This document shows positions 1 to 10,500 of a DNA stretch of 48,053 nt, one piece after another. The position numbers and the translations under genes were made by a program. The stretch spans positions 1-48,053 of the forward strand of contig CAJWEP010000003.1 of the NCBI GenBank assembly GCA_913030945.1. The letters are read 5' to 3'. Each line of letters starts with the position of its first letter. Positions within the stretch are counted from its first letter, which is position 1. Origin of the DNA: an uncultured Verrucomicrobiota bacterium (GTDB lineage Bacteria; Verrucomicrobiota; Verrucomicrobiia; Limisphaerales; UBA1096). Below the pieces are notes generated by a model. It was not told the origin of the DNA, ran no database searches, and was given only the letters and a program-made list of their open reading frames with translations.

Positions 1-2
1 GG

Positions 3-608
3 TGGGCGACTGAGTTCCGCCACCTCCAGCGCACCGAGGTGCTCGAGGCCGAGGAGTTTTTTGCCAAGGGCCAAAAAGGCTCCAGCGCCATGCCGCACAA
101 GCGCAACCCGATCACCGGCGAACGCCTCACCGGCCTGGCCCGCGTGCTGCGTGGCAACGCGCTGGCCGCGATGGAAAACGTCGCCCTGTGGCACGAACGC
201 GATATCAGCCACAGCTCTGTCGAGCGCGTCATCTTCCCTGACTCCTGCACGCTGCTCAACTACATGCTCCACAAGTTGACCGACCTCACCAAGGGGCTGA
301 TCGTATACCCCAAGAACATGACCAAGAACCTCGGTCAATCGCTCGGCATGTGGAACTCGCAGTCGGTGCTGCTCGCACTCATCCGCAAGGGACTTACCCG
401 TGAGGAGTCGTATGCACTCGTCCAACGCAATGCCATGGAGACGTGGAAAACCAAGCACGCCGGCCGCGACGACGCCGACTTCCTCACGCAACTGCAGTCC
501 GACCCTGCCGTCGCGAAGCATTTCAAAAAAGGCGAACTCGAGGCCATCTGCTCCACCGACTTCCACTACAAACACATCGAGTCGCGCTTTAAAAAACTGG
601 GGCTGTGA
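3..608 (+). CDS. purB: Adenylosuccinate lyase, C-terminal part (5' end outside window)
   Basis: Open frame from base 3 reads WATEFRHLQRTEVLEAEEFFAKGQKGSSAMPHKRNP; GSSAMPHKRNP is the fumarase/aspartase superfamily signature and the following NVALWHERDISHSSVER fits PurB. Confidence 0.93.
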   Translation, partial: WATEFRHLQRTEVLEAEEFFAKGQKGSSAMPHKRNPITGERLTGLARVLRGNALAAMENVALWHERDISHSSVERVIFPDSCTLLNYMLHKLTDLTKGLIVYPKNMTKNLGQSLGMWNSQSVLLALIRKGLTREESYALVQRNAMETWKTKHAGRDDADFLTQLQSDPAVAKHFKKGELEAICSTDFHYKHIESRFKKLGL

Positions 609-1393
609 ATCAAGCCCTGGATAACAAGACTATCGTCATCGTCGGCGGGACGACCGGGCTGGGCCTGTCCGCCGCCAAGGCGTTCGTCAGCGAGGGGGCG
701 CAGATTGTCGTGGTGGGACGCAACGCCGACAGCGTGGCCAAGGCGGAGTCGCCGCTTGGCCAAGCGGCGCGCGGCTTGGCCGGCGATGCGACGGATCCGC
801 AGACCACACTCGAGGCAATCGGCTTGGCCAAGCGGGAATTCGGCGGATTCGACGGCCTTTACCACGTCGCCGGCGGCAGTGGACGAGCGATGGGCGATGG
901 ACCGCTGCACGAGATCAGCGACGACGGTTGGCGGCAGACGATCGACCTGAATCTCACCTCGGTTTTCAACTCAAACCGCGCCGCGCTGCGGGAGTTTGCC
1001 GCGCTTGGCCAAGGCGGCGTAATTCTCAACATGACCTCGGTACTGGCCGACTCCCCCGCCCCGAGCCATTTCGCGACGCACGCCTACGCGGCGGCCAAGG
1101 CCGGGATCGTTGGCCTCACGAAGTCGGCGGCGGCGCAGTACGCCACGCAAAACATCCGGGTGAACGCCATCGCACCGGCGCTCGTCGCCACGCCGATGTC
1201 CGGCCGCGCACAGGCGAGCGACGAAATCATGAGCTTCATCAAACAGAAGCAACCGCTGGACGGAGGCCGGATCGGCATGCCGGAAGATTTGGATGGCGCA
1301 GCGGTTTTCCTGATGTCCGCCGCCGCCAGTTTTATCACCGGCCAAGTGCTGGCCGTCGATGGCGGCTGGAACGTCAGCGAGGGGGAGGGATGA
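605..1393 (+). CDS. SDR family NAD(P)-dependent oxidoreductase
   Basis: GGTTGLGLSAAKAF Rossmann motif, YAAAKAG catalytic motif, C-terminal ITGQVLAVDGGW; GTG start overlaps purB stop (GTGA). Confidence 0.9.
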   Translation: MNQALDNKTIVIVGGTTGLGLSAAKAFVSEGAQIVVVGRNADSVAKAESPLGQAARGLAGDATDPQTTLEAIGLAKREFGGFDGLYHVAGGSGRAMGDGPLHEISDDGWRQTIDLNLTSVFNSNRAALREFAALGQGGVILNMTSVLADSPAPSHFATHAYAAAKAGIVGLTKSAAAQYATQNIRVNAIAPALVATPMSGRAQASDEIMSFIKQKQPLDGGRIGMPEDLDGAAVFLMSAAASFITGQVLAVDGGWNVSEGEG

Positions 1394-2277
1394 ACTACAC
1401 GATTGGGATCGACCTCGGCGGCTCATGCGTCAAGGCAGTCGTCGTCACGCCGGACGGCGAAACGTTGGCAAGGCACAACCTGCCCTTCGACGCCGAGGCG
1501 GACATGGAGTGGGCCAATCGCCTCCGCGAACTCGTTCAATCAATCGAGGAGGAACAGGGCGGCAAGCCGGACAACATGGGTTTTTCGGCCCCGGGGCTGG
1601 CGGCGCTAGACGGCAGTTGCATCATGCACATGCCGGTACGGCTCGAGGGATTGGTTGGGTTGAATTGGCAAAAGTTTTTTGATTTCGACAAGGCGATCCC
1701 GGTGTTGAACGACGGCCACGCCGCCCTCCTCGGCGAAGCCTGGCTCGGGGCGGCGCGGGGATTCCAGACCGTCATTCTGCTGACTCTTGGCACCGGCGTG
1801 GGCGGCGCGGCGCTCGTCGAGGGCAAGCTGCTGCGCGGCCGCACCGGCAAAGCCGGCCACTTTGCCCACACCAGCCTTGGCCCGGATGGCCCGCCGGATG
1901 ATTGCGGATGCCCGAGCAGCCTCGAGTTGGCCATCGGAAACTGCACCCTCCAACGCCGCTCAAACGGACGTTTCACGGATACTGGCGGAATGATCGAGGC
2001 GATCGAGAGCGGCGACGCCGAGGCGGAGGCCGTCTGGCTCAAGTCGGTCAAAGGGCTTGCCGCAGCGATCTGTTCGTTCACCAACATCCTCGATCCGGAG
2101 GCGGTCATTCTCGGCGGCGGCATCGCCAACGCAGGCGACCGGTTGTTCGGCCCGCTTCGCGAGTACCTCGACCCGCTGCTTTGGAAGACGGATGACTACG
2201 AGATTAAGCTGCTCTCCGCGCAACTGGGCGATCTCGCCGGTGCCTACGGAGCCGCAGCCAACGCGCTGGGCGTTTAG
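1390..2277 (+). CDS. ROK family sugar kinase
   Basis: MNYTIGIDLGGSCVKA, LGTGVGGAALVEGKLLRG, CGCPSSLE zinc-like motif, AVILGGGIA; ATGA overlap with the SDR stop. Confidence 0.88.
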   Translation: MNYTIGIDLGGSCVKAVVVTPDGETLARHNLPFDAEADMEWANRLRELVQSIEEEQGGKPDNMGFSAPGLAALDGSCIMHMPVRLEGLVGLNWQKFFDFDKAIPVLNDGHAALLGEAWLGAARGFQTVILLTLGTGVGGAALVEGKLLRGRTGKAGHFAHTSLGPDGPPDDCGCPSSLELAIGNCTLQRRSNGRFTDTGGMIEAIESGDAEAEAVWLKSVKGLAAAICSFTNILDPEAVILGGGIANAGDRLFGPLREYLDPLLWKTDDYEIKLLSAQLGDLAGAYGAAANALGV

Positions 2278-2888
2278 ACGCCGAGCAACGCCTCAGCCGC
2301 AGCCACCGATGCAGCCTCACCGTCCTGCAGGATGGTTTGCCATCCCCTGCCCCTGCCGGTCCCGATGTTTTCCGGGCGGTCATCGATGTAAAGGATGGCC
2401 GCGCCGGACTCGCCGGTGCACTGCTCGACCACGTCATAAATCGGTTCGTCCGGTTTCATCGTCCCCACCTCAAACGACAGCACGTAATAGTCGAAGCGGC
2501 TGTAAAACGGAAACCGCTCGCGGATGTGCCCGATGGCGATCTCGTTGGTGTTGGAAAAAACGCAGGTGGGAAAACCGAGTGACTTGAGCCGCTCGAAGAA
2601 GGCGATCATCGTTTCCATCGGCGAAAAAATATCGGCGAAGATGCTGACGAACTCCGCGCGGTCGCCGCGAAACCCAGCCCCATCCCGGATCGCCGCAAAA
2701 AACTCATCGGTCGTGATTTTCCCGGACTCGTACTCGACTTGGATCGGCGAATCAACCGAATCAACCAGTTGCTGAATTTGCTCGATGCCAGCCTCGCTAC
2801 GCTCGGCAAACCGGCGGATAGCGATGCCGTAGTCGAAATCCACCAGCACCTTGCCGAGATCAAAAACAACGATGCTTGGCTGGCTCAT
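2274..2888 (-). CDS. HAD family hydrolase
   Basis: MSQPSIVVFDLGKVLVDFD N-terminus, VFSNTNEIAIGHI, ILYIDDRPENI; start moved to internal Met. Confidence 0.8.
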   Translation of the reverse strand: MSQPSIVVFDLGKVLVDFDYGIAIRRFAERSEAGIEQIQQLVDSVDSPIQVEYESGKITTDEFFAAIRDGAGFRGDRAEFVSIFADIFSPMETMIAFFERLKSLGFPTCVFSNTNEIAIGHIRERFPFYSRFDYYVLSFEVGTMKPDEPIYDVVEQCTGESGAAILYIDDRPENIGTGRGRGWQTILQDGEAASVAAAEALLGV

Positions 2889-2892
2889 CGGG

Positions 2893-3510
2893 CTACTTTG
2901 CTTCCAGTTCGCGGCGACCATCGAGCGCCTGGGTCAGGGTCAACTCGTCGGCAAATTCCAACCCGCTGCCGGCCGGCAGGCCGTGGGCAATGCGAGTGAC
3001 CTTCACGCCACGCTTGACCAAGCGCTTGGCCAGGTAGTGCCCGGTGGCGTCGCCCTCCACATCGGTGCCAAGCGCGATGATGACCTCGTCCGCCGCGCCG
3101 TCGGCCAGGCGCTGCTCGAGTTGTGCCACCCGCAGTTCCTCCGGACCAACGCCGTTGATCGGCGAGATTTTGCCGCCGAGCACGTGGTAGTGGCCGCGAA
3201 ACGCGCCGGATTTCTCGACGTTCAAAATATCGACCGCGCGCTCGACAACGCAGACGGTGCGCTCGTCCCGCGCCGGGTTGGCGCAAATGCTGCACGGCGA
3301 TTTCTCGGCAAGCCCGCCGCACTGGGCGCACTCGATGATTTTGTCGCGGGACGTGACGAGCACGTCGGCCAGGCGCCGGGCCACAGCGGTGTCAGCTTGA
3401 ATCAGGTGAAGGGCGAGCCGCTCGGCGGATCGCGGGCCGATGCCCGGCAGGCGGTTGAGTTCCGCCACCAAAGCCGCAAGCGGTTCGGGGAGCGAGGCCA
3501 CGGGCAACAA
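2893..3510 (-). CDS. recR: Recombination mediator RecR
   Basis: LNRLPGIGPRSAERLALHL, four-Cys zinc finger CAQCGGLAEKSPCSIC, Toprim VVERAVDIL; downstream of dnaX-ybaB. Confidence 0.95.
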   Translation of the reverse strand: MLPVASLPEPLAALVAELNRLPGIGPRSAERLALHLIQADTAVARRLADVLVTSRDKIIECAQCGGLAEKSPCSICANPARDERTVCVVERAVDILNVEKSGAFRGHYHVLGGKISPINGVGPEELRVAQLEQRLADGAADEVIIALGTDVEGDATGHYLAKRLVKRGVKVTRIAHGLPAGSGLEFADELTLTQALDGRRELEAK

Positions 3511-3831
3511 TCAGAGCCCCGGCAGACCCATGCCGCCGCCCATGCCGCCGGTGAGTTTGCCCATCTCGGCGGACTGCGTTTCGCGCCCCTTGTCGAGCGC
3601 CTGGTTGACCGCGCCGAGTACCATGTCCTCGAGCATGGAGATGTCTTCCGTGTCCACGGCGTCGGGATCGATGCTGATCGACTTGACCACGCCGTCACAG
3701 CTTGCCGTGACCTTGACCGCGCCGCCGCCGCTTGAGGCCTCGACGATTTGTTCGGCCAACTGGGCCTGCGCCTCCTGCATTTGCCGCTGCATCTTGGCGG
3801 CCTGCTTCATGAGTTTACCAATGCTTGCCAT
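3511..3831 (-). CDS. YbaB/EbfC family nucleoid-associated protein
   Basis: MASIGKLMKQAAKMQRQMQEAQAQLAEQIVEASSGGGAVKVTASCDG; conserved position between dnaX and recR. Confidence 0.93.
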   Translation of the reverse strand: MASIGKLMKQAAKMQRQMQEAQAQLAEQIVEASSGGGAVKVTASCDGVVKSISIDPDAVDTEDISMLEDMVLGAVNQALDKGRETQSAEMGKLTGGMGGGMGLPGL

Positions 3832-3846
3832 GTTGAAATTATCGGC

Positions 3847-5535
3847 TCACTTCCGCACCTCGACGATCCGGCCCCGGAACAGTTCCAGCGCCTTTTGAAT
3901 GAGCGGGTCGTTCTTGAATTCTTCCGGGTCGATCTTCTCCGGCTGGGTAACGGCCTTCGTCTTCCCCGGCTTCGCACGGCCAGCAGCGGACGGCTCGTCG
4001 ATCGGCTCCAGCGGGGGGGCCGGTGCCCGGCCCTCAGACGGCGGCTCGCTGGTGAAACGGAACTGCACATCCGCATGGCCAAGCGCAGCTAGTTGCTCCG
4101 CGAGCATCTTGTGGTTCCGCTGGTTGTCCACCAACGCGAGATGCTCCTCGGTGACACCGATCTCGAAGATGCCGTTTGAAAACGACACGGCGTGCGCCTG
4201 CTGAAAATAGGCCTGCATGAACGGGCTGGCCTTGCTCGCAGCGGCGGCGAGCTGCGACCAGAGCGCCTGCAAATCGACCGGCTTCGCCGACGCTGGGGGC
4301 GGCTCGGCCTCGGGAGCCGACTTGGCCGGTTCGCTTGCCTTGGGCGCCGGTTTGGGAGCGGCAGCCGAGGACGCTTGGCCCGCTGATGGCGGCTCGTTGT
4401 CGCGCAGTTTTTCCAGTTGCCCAAGCACCTCGTCGATGCCCAGCGCCGCCTTGGCCTGCGCCGCCTTGAGCAGTGACACCTCGATCAGGATTTTCTTCGA
4501 CGTGGCCATGCGCAGGCGGCCTTCGCACTCGGTCAGAACATCGAGCACGCGCGTCAACGCCTGCTCGTCGGCCAGTTGAATGCCGGCCTGCAGGGCGGCC
4601 GCTTCCGCTTCGCTGACCTCCAGCAAGGAGAGGTCGCCCTTGGACACGACATACACCAGCCGGTTGCGAATGTGCGTCAGCAGATCGCCGACCAGCCGGC
4701 CCAAGTCCTTGCCCTGGCTGGCGAGGGCGTTTAGCTCGGTCAGCGTCCGGGTGGAGTCGCCGCTGAGCACCGCCTCGGCCAGCGCGAACAACTGCCCCTG
4801 CGCTGTCAACCCGAACATCGAGAGCACGTCCGGCTCGGTGATGGTGTTGCCGCAAAAACTGATGAGCTGATCGAGCGCTGACTCGGCGTCGCGCATGCAG
4901 CCTTCCGCGCCGCGCGCGATGGCAAACAGCGCCCCCTCGTCAATCGTCACCTTCTCCTCGCCGCAAATGTACTTGAGATGCCCGGCGATGAGGTTCACCG
5001 GGATGCGCCGGAGATCGAAGCGTTGGCAGCGGGACATGATGGTCGGCAGCACCTTCTCCGGTTCGGTGGTGGCGAACATGAACTTCACGTGCGCCGGCGG
5101 CTCCTCGAGCGTCTTGAGCAGGGCGTTGAACGCCGCCGTGGTGAGCATGTGCACCTCGTCGATGATGTAGATCTTGAACTTCGACGAGGCCGGCGCATAA
5201 AGGCAGGTCTCGCGCAACTCACGCACCTGCTCGACACCGTTATTGCTGGCACCGTCGACCTCGAGCACATCGATCGAGCGGCTCTCGGCGATCTCGATGC
5301 ACTTAGTGTCGTCGTCTGGGAAATCGACCTTTGGCCCGTCGGTGCAGTTTAGGCACTTGGCAAAAATCCGCGCCAGGGTCGTCTTACCTGTTCCCCTTGG
5401 CCCGCAAAACAGATAGGCATGCGCGATGCGCTCACCGCTGATGGCGTTGACCAACGTCTGACTGACGTGATCCTGACCGACGACATCGCTGAAGCGTTGC
5501 GGACGGTACTTGCGGGCTATGACCTGGTAGGACAC
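3847..5535 (-). CDS. dnaX: DNA polymerase III subunit gamma/tau
   Basis: VSYQVIARKYRPQRFSDVVGQDHVSQTLVNAI, FCGPRGTGKTTLARIFAKCLNC, IDEVHMLTTAAFNALLKTLEEPP; GTG start at 5535 proposed. Confidence 0.94.
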   Translation of the reverse strand: MSYQVIARKYRPQRFSDVVGQDHVSQTLVNAISGERIAHAYLFCGPRGTGKTTLARIFAKCLNCTDGPKVDFPDDDTKCIEIAESRSIDVLEVDGASNNGVEQVRELRETCLYAPASSKFKIYIIDEVHMLTTAAFNALLKTLEEPPAHVKFMFATTEPEKVLPTIMSRCQRFDLRRIPVNLIAGHLKYICGEEKVTIDEGALFAIARGAEGCMRDAESALDQLISFCGNTITEPDVLSMFGLTAQGQLFALAEAVLSGDSTRTLTELNALASQGKDLGRLVGDLLTHIRNRLVYVVSKGDLSLLEVSEAEAAALQAGIQLADEQALTRVLDVLTECEGRLRMATSKKILIEVSLLKAAQAKAALGIDEVLGQLEKLRDNEPPSAGQASSAAAPKPAPKASEPAKSAPEAEPPPASAKPVDLQALWSQLAAAASKASPFMQAYFQQAHAVSFSNGIFEIGVTEEHLALVDNQRNHKMLAEQLAALGHADVQFRFTSEPPSEGRAPAPPLEPIDEPSAAGRAKPGKTKAVTQPEKIDPEEFKNDPLIQKALELFRGRIVEVRK

Positions 5536-5578
5536 CGGCAGCAGCCTAACCGCTCGGCGCAGCCCAGAAAAGCGCAAT

Positions 5579-5602
5579 GCGCTTGGCCAAGCGCTTGGCA
5601 GC
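5579..5602. repeat. Composite TTGGCCAA palindrome GCGCTTGGCCAAGCGCTTGGCAGC, dnaX/TIM-barrel gap
   Basis: Direct reading; second exact core at 5636-5643 in the same gap. Confidence 0.9.
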
Positions 5603-5669
5603 AAAAACTTGTCAGACCCGCCGAAATCCGGATACTTGGCCAAGCGCAAGTTCAGCATTCCTCCACAAA

Positions 5670-6497
5670 ATGGCACACGACATCGAATCCCGACTAGCCG
5701 TTTGCAGTTGGTCGCTGCGGCCGAAAACCTCCGAGGCGCTCGTCGCTAACCTCCGCGAAATCGATATCCCGCGTGTCCAACTCGCACTCGATCCACTCCG
5801 CGAAAACCCTGAGGCATGGGGCAAAACCGCTGAGCTATTCGCCGCCGAAGGCATCGAGATCGTCTCCGGTATGTTCGGCACCATCGGCGAGGATTACTCG
5901 TCGCTCGATGCCATCAAGGAAACTGGCGGCGTCGTGCCGGACGAGCATTGGGACGCTAACTGGGCCAACATCCGGTCCGTCGCCCGCATCGCCGCCGGGC
6001 TTGGCCTGAAACTGGTCACCTTCCATGCTGGCTTCCTGCCGCACGAGGAGAGCGACTCCGGCTTTGCCAAGCTGCTTGGCCGCATCACGCAGATCGCTGA
6101 CGTGTTTGATACCTACGACATCGACCTTGGCTTCGAGACTGGACAAGAAACCGCCGACACACTGCGATTGTTTCTCGAGAAACTCGATCGGCCCAGCATC
6201 GGCGTCAACTTCGACCCGGCGAACATGATCCTGTACGACAAGGGCGACCCAATCGAGGCGCTCGAGACCCTCGCGCCGTTCCTCAAGCAGTGCCATATCA
6301 AGGACGCCACCCTCACCAGGGAGCCGGGCACATGGGGCGCCGAGGTCACCGTCGGCACTGGCGAGGTCGATTGGCCGGCGTTCTTCGCCACCCTGGCCAA
6401 GCTCGACTACAGGGGCGACTGCTGCATCGAGCGCGAAGCCGACGACCAGCGCGTGGCTGACATCCGCACCGCCCGCGAATTCGTCACCCAGCTTTAA
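5670..6497 (+). CDS. Sugar phosphate isomerase/epimerase family TIM-barrel protein
   Basis: GLKLVTFHAGF, IGVNFDPANMILYDKGDPIEAL, CHIKDATLT, VGTGEVDWPAFFATL; ATG at 5670. Confidence 0.85.
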   Translation: MAHDIESRLAVCSWSLRPKTSEALVANLREIDIPRVQLALDPLRENPEAWGKTAELFAAEGIEIVSGMFGTIGEDYSSLDAIKETGGVVPDEHWDANWANIRSVARIAAGLGLKLVTFHAGFLPHEESDSGFAKLLGRITQIADVFDTYDIDLGFETGQETADTLRLFLEKLDRPSIGVNFDPANMILYDKGDPIEALETLAPFLKQCHIKDATLTREPGTWGAEVTVGTGEVDWPAFFATLAKLDYRGDCCIEREADDQRVADIRTAREFVTQL

Positions 6498-6501
6498 CAA
6501 T

Positions 6502-7536
6502 ATGGCCAGCGACAACATCAACATCGGCATCGTCGGGCTTGGCTTCATGGCCGCGATGCACATCCGCGCGTACCGCCAAATCGACGGTGCAAACGTCGGC
6601 GCAATCTGCGACCTTGATCCCGAACGACTCAAGGGCGACTTCAGTAAAGTGCTCGGCAACATCGACTCCGGCGACCCGGTCAAGCTCGACATGAGCCAAG
6701 TCAAAGCCTATCAGAATTTCAACGAACTCCTTGCCGACGAGTCCATCGATGTCATCGACATCTGCACCCCCACGCGCACGCATCTGCGAATGGCCCAGCC
6801 GGCACTCGCCTCAGGCAAACATGTGATCTGCGAAAAACCGCTCGCCCGGACAGTCGACGAGGCCAGGGAACTCGCCGCTGCCGCCGAGCAGGCCAAGGGC
6901 CGGTTCATGGTCGCCATGTGCCTTCGCTTTTGGCCGCAATGGGCGTGGGTCAAGGAGGCGGTCGACAGCAACCGCTACGGCAAGGTGCAGGCCGCGCATT
7001 TTCAGCGCATCGCCGAGCCGCCGGCCTGGGGGCAGGCCATCTACTTCGACGGCGCAACGTCCGGCGGCGCGTTGTTCGACCTGCACGTGCACGACACTGA
7101 CTTCGTGCAACACGTCTTCGGAAGGCCGAAATCCGTTTACTCGACCGGCTTCACCAAGGTCAGCGGGGCGATCGACCATGTGCTGACGCAGTACGAGGTC
7201 GAATGCGGGGCCAAGGTCAGCGCCGAGGGCAGTTGGGCAATGACACCCGGCTGGGGCTTCAACATGTCATACCGCGTCATCTTCGAGCGGGCCACTGCCG
7301 ACTACGACATCGGCCGCGAGGACGAACCGCTACGGCTGTTCGAAGAGGGCAAGGAAAAGCAGGTAATCGAGTGCGAAGGCACGGATGGCTATGCCGGGGA
7401 ACTGGCCCACTTCATCGACAGCATTCGCTCCGGCCAGGCGCCCAGCGTGTCCGCTGACGACGGTCTATGCACGGTGGAAATCTGCGCCGCCGAGGAGCAG
7501 TCCGTCCAGACCGGCCAACCCGTAACTCTTCGCTGA
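6502..7536 (+). CDS. Gfo/Idh/MocA family oxidoreductase (no obvious signal peptide)
   Basis: IGIVGLGFMAAMHIRAY nucleotide-binding motif, VIDICTPTRTHLRMAQPALASGKHVICEKPLARTVDEA. Confidence 0.92.
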   Translation: MASDNINIGIVGLGFMAAMHIRAYRQIDGANVGAICDLDPERLKGDFSKVLGNIDSGDPVKLDMSQVKAYQNFNELLADESIDVIDICTPTRTHLRMAQPALASGKHVICEKPLARTVDEARELAAAAEQAKGRFMVAMCLRFWPQWAWVKEAVDSNRYGKVQAAHFQRIAEPPAWGQAIYFDGATSGGALFDLHVHDTDFVQHVFGRPKSVYSTGFTKVSGAIDHVLTQYEVECGAKVSAEGSWAMTPGWGFNMSYRVIFERATADYDIGREDEPLRLFEEGKEKQVIECEGTDGYAGELAHFIDSIRSGQAPSVSADDGLCTVEICAAEEQSVQTGQPVTLR

Positions 7537-7547
7537 AGGCAGACACG

Positions 7548-10500
7548 CTACTCACTCCCTTTCAGCACCCGTTGGCACAGCGCCGGCAGCACCACCAACG
7601 TCAGCGCGGTGGCGGTGAGGATGCCGCCGATGACGACGGTGGCCAGCGGTCGCTGAACCTCCGCGCCGGTGCCGGTGGCCAACGCCATCGGAACGAAGCC
7701 GAGCGATGCAACCAACGCGGTCATCAGCACGGGGCGCAGACGTGTGAGCGCTCCCTCGCGGATGGCTTCCCCGAGCGGCCTGCCCTGATCGCGCAACTGG
7801 TTGATGAACGTGACCAGCACCAGGCCGTTCAGCACCGCCACACCCGACAACGCGATGAAACCAACCGCCGCCGAGATGGAGAACGGCAGCCCGCGCAACG
7901 CCAGCGCCGCCACGCCGCCGGTCAGCGCCAGCGGCACGGCGGTGAAGACGAGCAGCGCCGGGCGCACCGCGCCGAAGGTCGCGTGGAGCAGCAGAAAGAT
8001 CAGCACAAAACAAACCGGCACAACGACGGCTAGGCGCTGCCGGGCAGCGGTAAGATTCTCAAATTGCCCACCCCAGTCCAGCCACACTCCGGCGGGAAGT
8101 TCCACGTCCGAGTTCACCCGCTCGCGCACTTCGCTGACGAATCCAGCCAAGTCGCGCCCGCGCACGTTGCACTGCGCCACCACGCGGCGTTTGCTGTTTT
8201 CTCGGCTGACCTGAAACGGCCCCTCGGTCTGCACCACCTCCGCCAACTCGCCAAGCGGCAACACCGGCGGGAGAGCGGCACTTTCATTTGCGCCACCCGG
8301 CAAAAGGATCGGCAACGCCGCCAGCGTGGCTGCCTGCTTCCGCTTGGCCTCGGGCAATCGGACGACAATGTCGAACCGCCGGTCGCCATCGAACACCTGC
8401 CCCGCCGCGCGGCCGCCGATGGCGATGTTGACGCTCGCCACCACGGCGGCGGCATCCAGCCCGTAGCGCGCCAATATTCCGGGCCGAGGTCGCACAGTCA
8501 GTTCCGGAAGGCCGGTTGTTTGCTCAACTTTCACGTCGGCCGCGCCGGGCACGTCATTCATCACAGCGGCGATTTTTTCCGCAGTGCGCCGCAGTTCAGC
8601 CGGATTTTCGCCGAAAACCTTCACCGCAAGATCGCCCCGCACCCCGGCTATGAGTTCGTGAAACCGCATCTCGATCGGCTGGGAAAATTCGTACTTGTTG
8701 CCGACCAAGGGGGCCACGGCGTCGCGCACTTTTGACTCGATGGAAATCTCACCCTCGGGTGCACGCTTGGCCAAGCGCGGCTCCGGCCACTCGGCACGCG
8801 GCTTGAAGATGATAAGCGTGTCCGAGACACTCGGCGGCATCGTGTCGGCCGCCAGGTCGGCAGTGCCGGTTTTCGAAAAAACCAGCTCGACCTCCGGCAA
8901 CTCCGGCAGCATGGCCACGGCGCGCTCGACCTCAAGTTGCATCCGAGTGGACTGTTCGATGCCGGTGCCGGGGATGCGCATCGCGTGCATGGCGATGTCG
9001 CCCTCGTCCAACTGCGGCACGAACACCTGCCCAAGGTTCGCGAACACCACGCCCGCGCCAAGCAGTATCGCCGACGCCGCGCCGAGCACCACACCCCGGC
9101 GGCGCAGTGCAAACTCCAGCACCGGTGCGTACCCCCGCCGCGCCGTTCGCATGAGGGCGTTGTCACTCTCCGCTACGCGCCCGTTTATGGCCAGAGCCAC
9201 CATCGCCGGCACGAACGTCAGCGACAACACGAACGCCCCAGCGAGCGCGAAGATCACCGTGAGCGCCATCGGGTGAAACAGCTTCCCCTCGATGCCGGTG
9301 AGCGCGAGAACCGGCAGATAAACCACCGTGATAATGCCGACGCCGAACACGAATGGACGGCGCACTTCATGGCTGGCGGCGCGGACAACGCCGAGCCGTT
9401 CGCTGAGCGTTAGCAACCGGCCCAGTTCGCGCTGGCGGTCGGCCAAGCGGCGCAGGCAGTTCTCCACAATGATGACCGAGCCATCGATGATAATCCCGAA
9501 GTCAATCGCGCCGAGGCTCATCAGGTTGCCGCTGATGCCGGCGCGATGCATCCCAGCTGCCGCGAGCAGCATCGAGAGCGGGATGGTCAGCGCGGTGAGA
9601 AACGCGGCGCGAAGGTTGCCGAGCAGCCCGAAGAGCACGGCGATCACCAGCGCCGCGCCGTAAAACAAATTGTGCGCCACGGTGTCGATGGTGGCGTTCA
9701 CCAGCCGCGAGCGGTCGAGCACGGGCCGAACGGCAATACCCGGTGGAAGACTGCGACGCACCTCCTCCAACTGCTCCGCCGCCGCCTTGGCCACGTCGCG
9801 ACTGTTCGCGCCGGTGAGCATCATCGCCGTGCCGACCACTGCCTCATGCCCGTCGACGCTGGCGCTGCCGAGCCGCATTTCGCCGCCGAGCGTGACGTCC
9901 GCCACGTCGCCAACGCGAACTGGTGTGCCGTTACTCTGCTTCACCAAGACGTCCGCAATGGCCGCCGAGCCCCCGAGTCGGCTGCTGGCCCGTACAAGCG
10001 CCGCCGAGCCATCACGTTCAATGTAACCCGCGCCGAGACTGAGATTGTTCCGCTCCAACGCGGCGGCGAGGTCGTTGAGTGTCAGGCCATGCGCGCTCAA
10101 CGGCCCAAGCCGAGGCAGCACGTGATATTGTTTCACATAACCGCCGATGGCATCGACGTCGGCCACGAGCGGGACGGTCTTAATCTGTGGCCGGATGATC
10201 CAGTCCTGCACCGTGCGCAGATAGGCCAAGCGTTGAACCTCGTTGGTGAGCCGCTCGCCACCGGGCGTGACGAAGCCGCCCGCTTGGCCAAGCGCAGGCG
10301 GATCGAACTCCACCGCCCACATGAGCACCTCGCCAAGCCCGGTGGTGATCGGCCCCATCCTAGGCTTGATCCCCGCCGGCAATGACTCCCGCGCAGCAGT
10401 CAGCCGCTCGTTGATTTGCTGTCGAGCAAAGTAAATGTCCACCGCGTCATCAAACACCGCCGTCACCTGGCAGAAACCGTTGCGCGATATCGACCGCGTA

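Noticed and set aside
2851-3735. 294-aa plus-strand ORF
   Set aside because: Antisense to recR/ybaB, which have clear family motifs; composition (Arg/Ala/His-rich) is typical of shadow ORFs in GC-rich DNA
3847-5535. Programmed frameshift in dnaX (tau/gamma)
   Set aside because: No A-rich slippery heptamer with a downstream stop was evident; only a short GAAAAACTG run was seen
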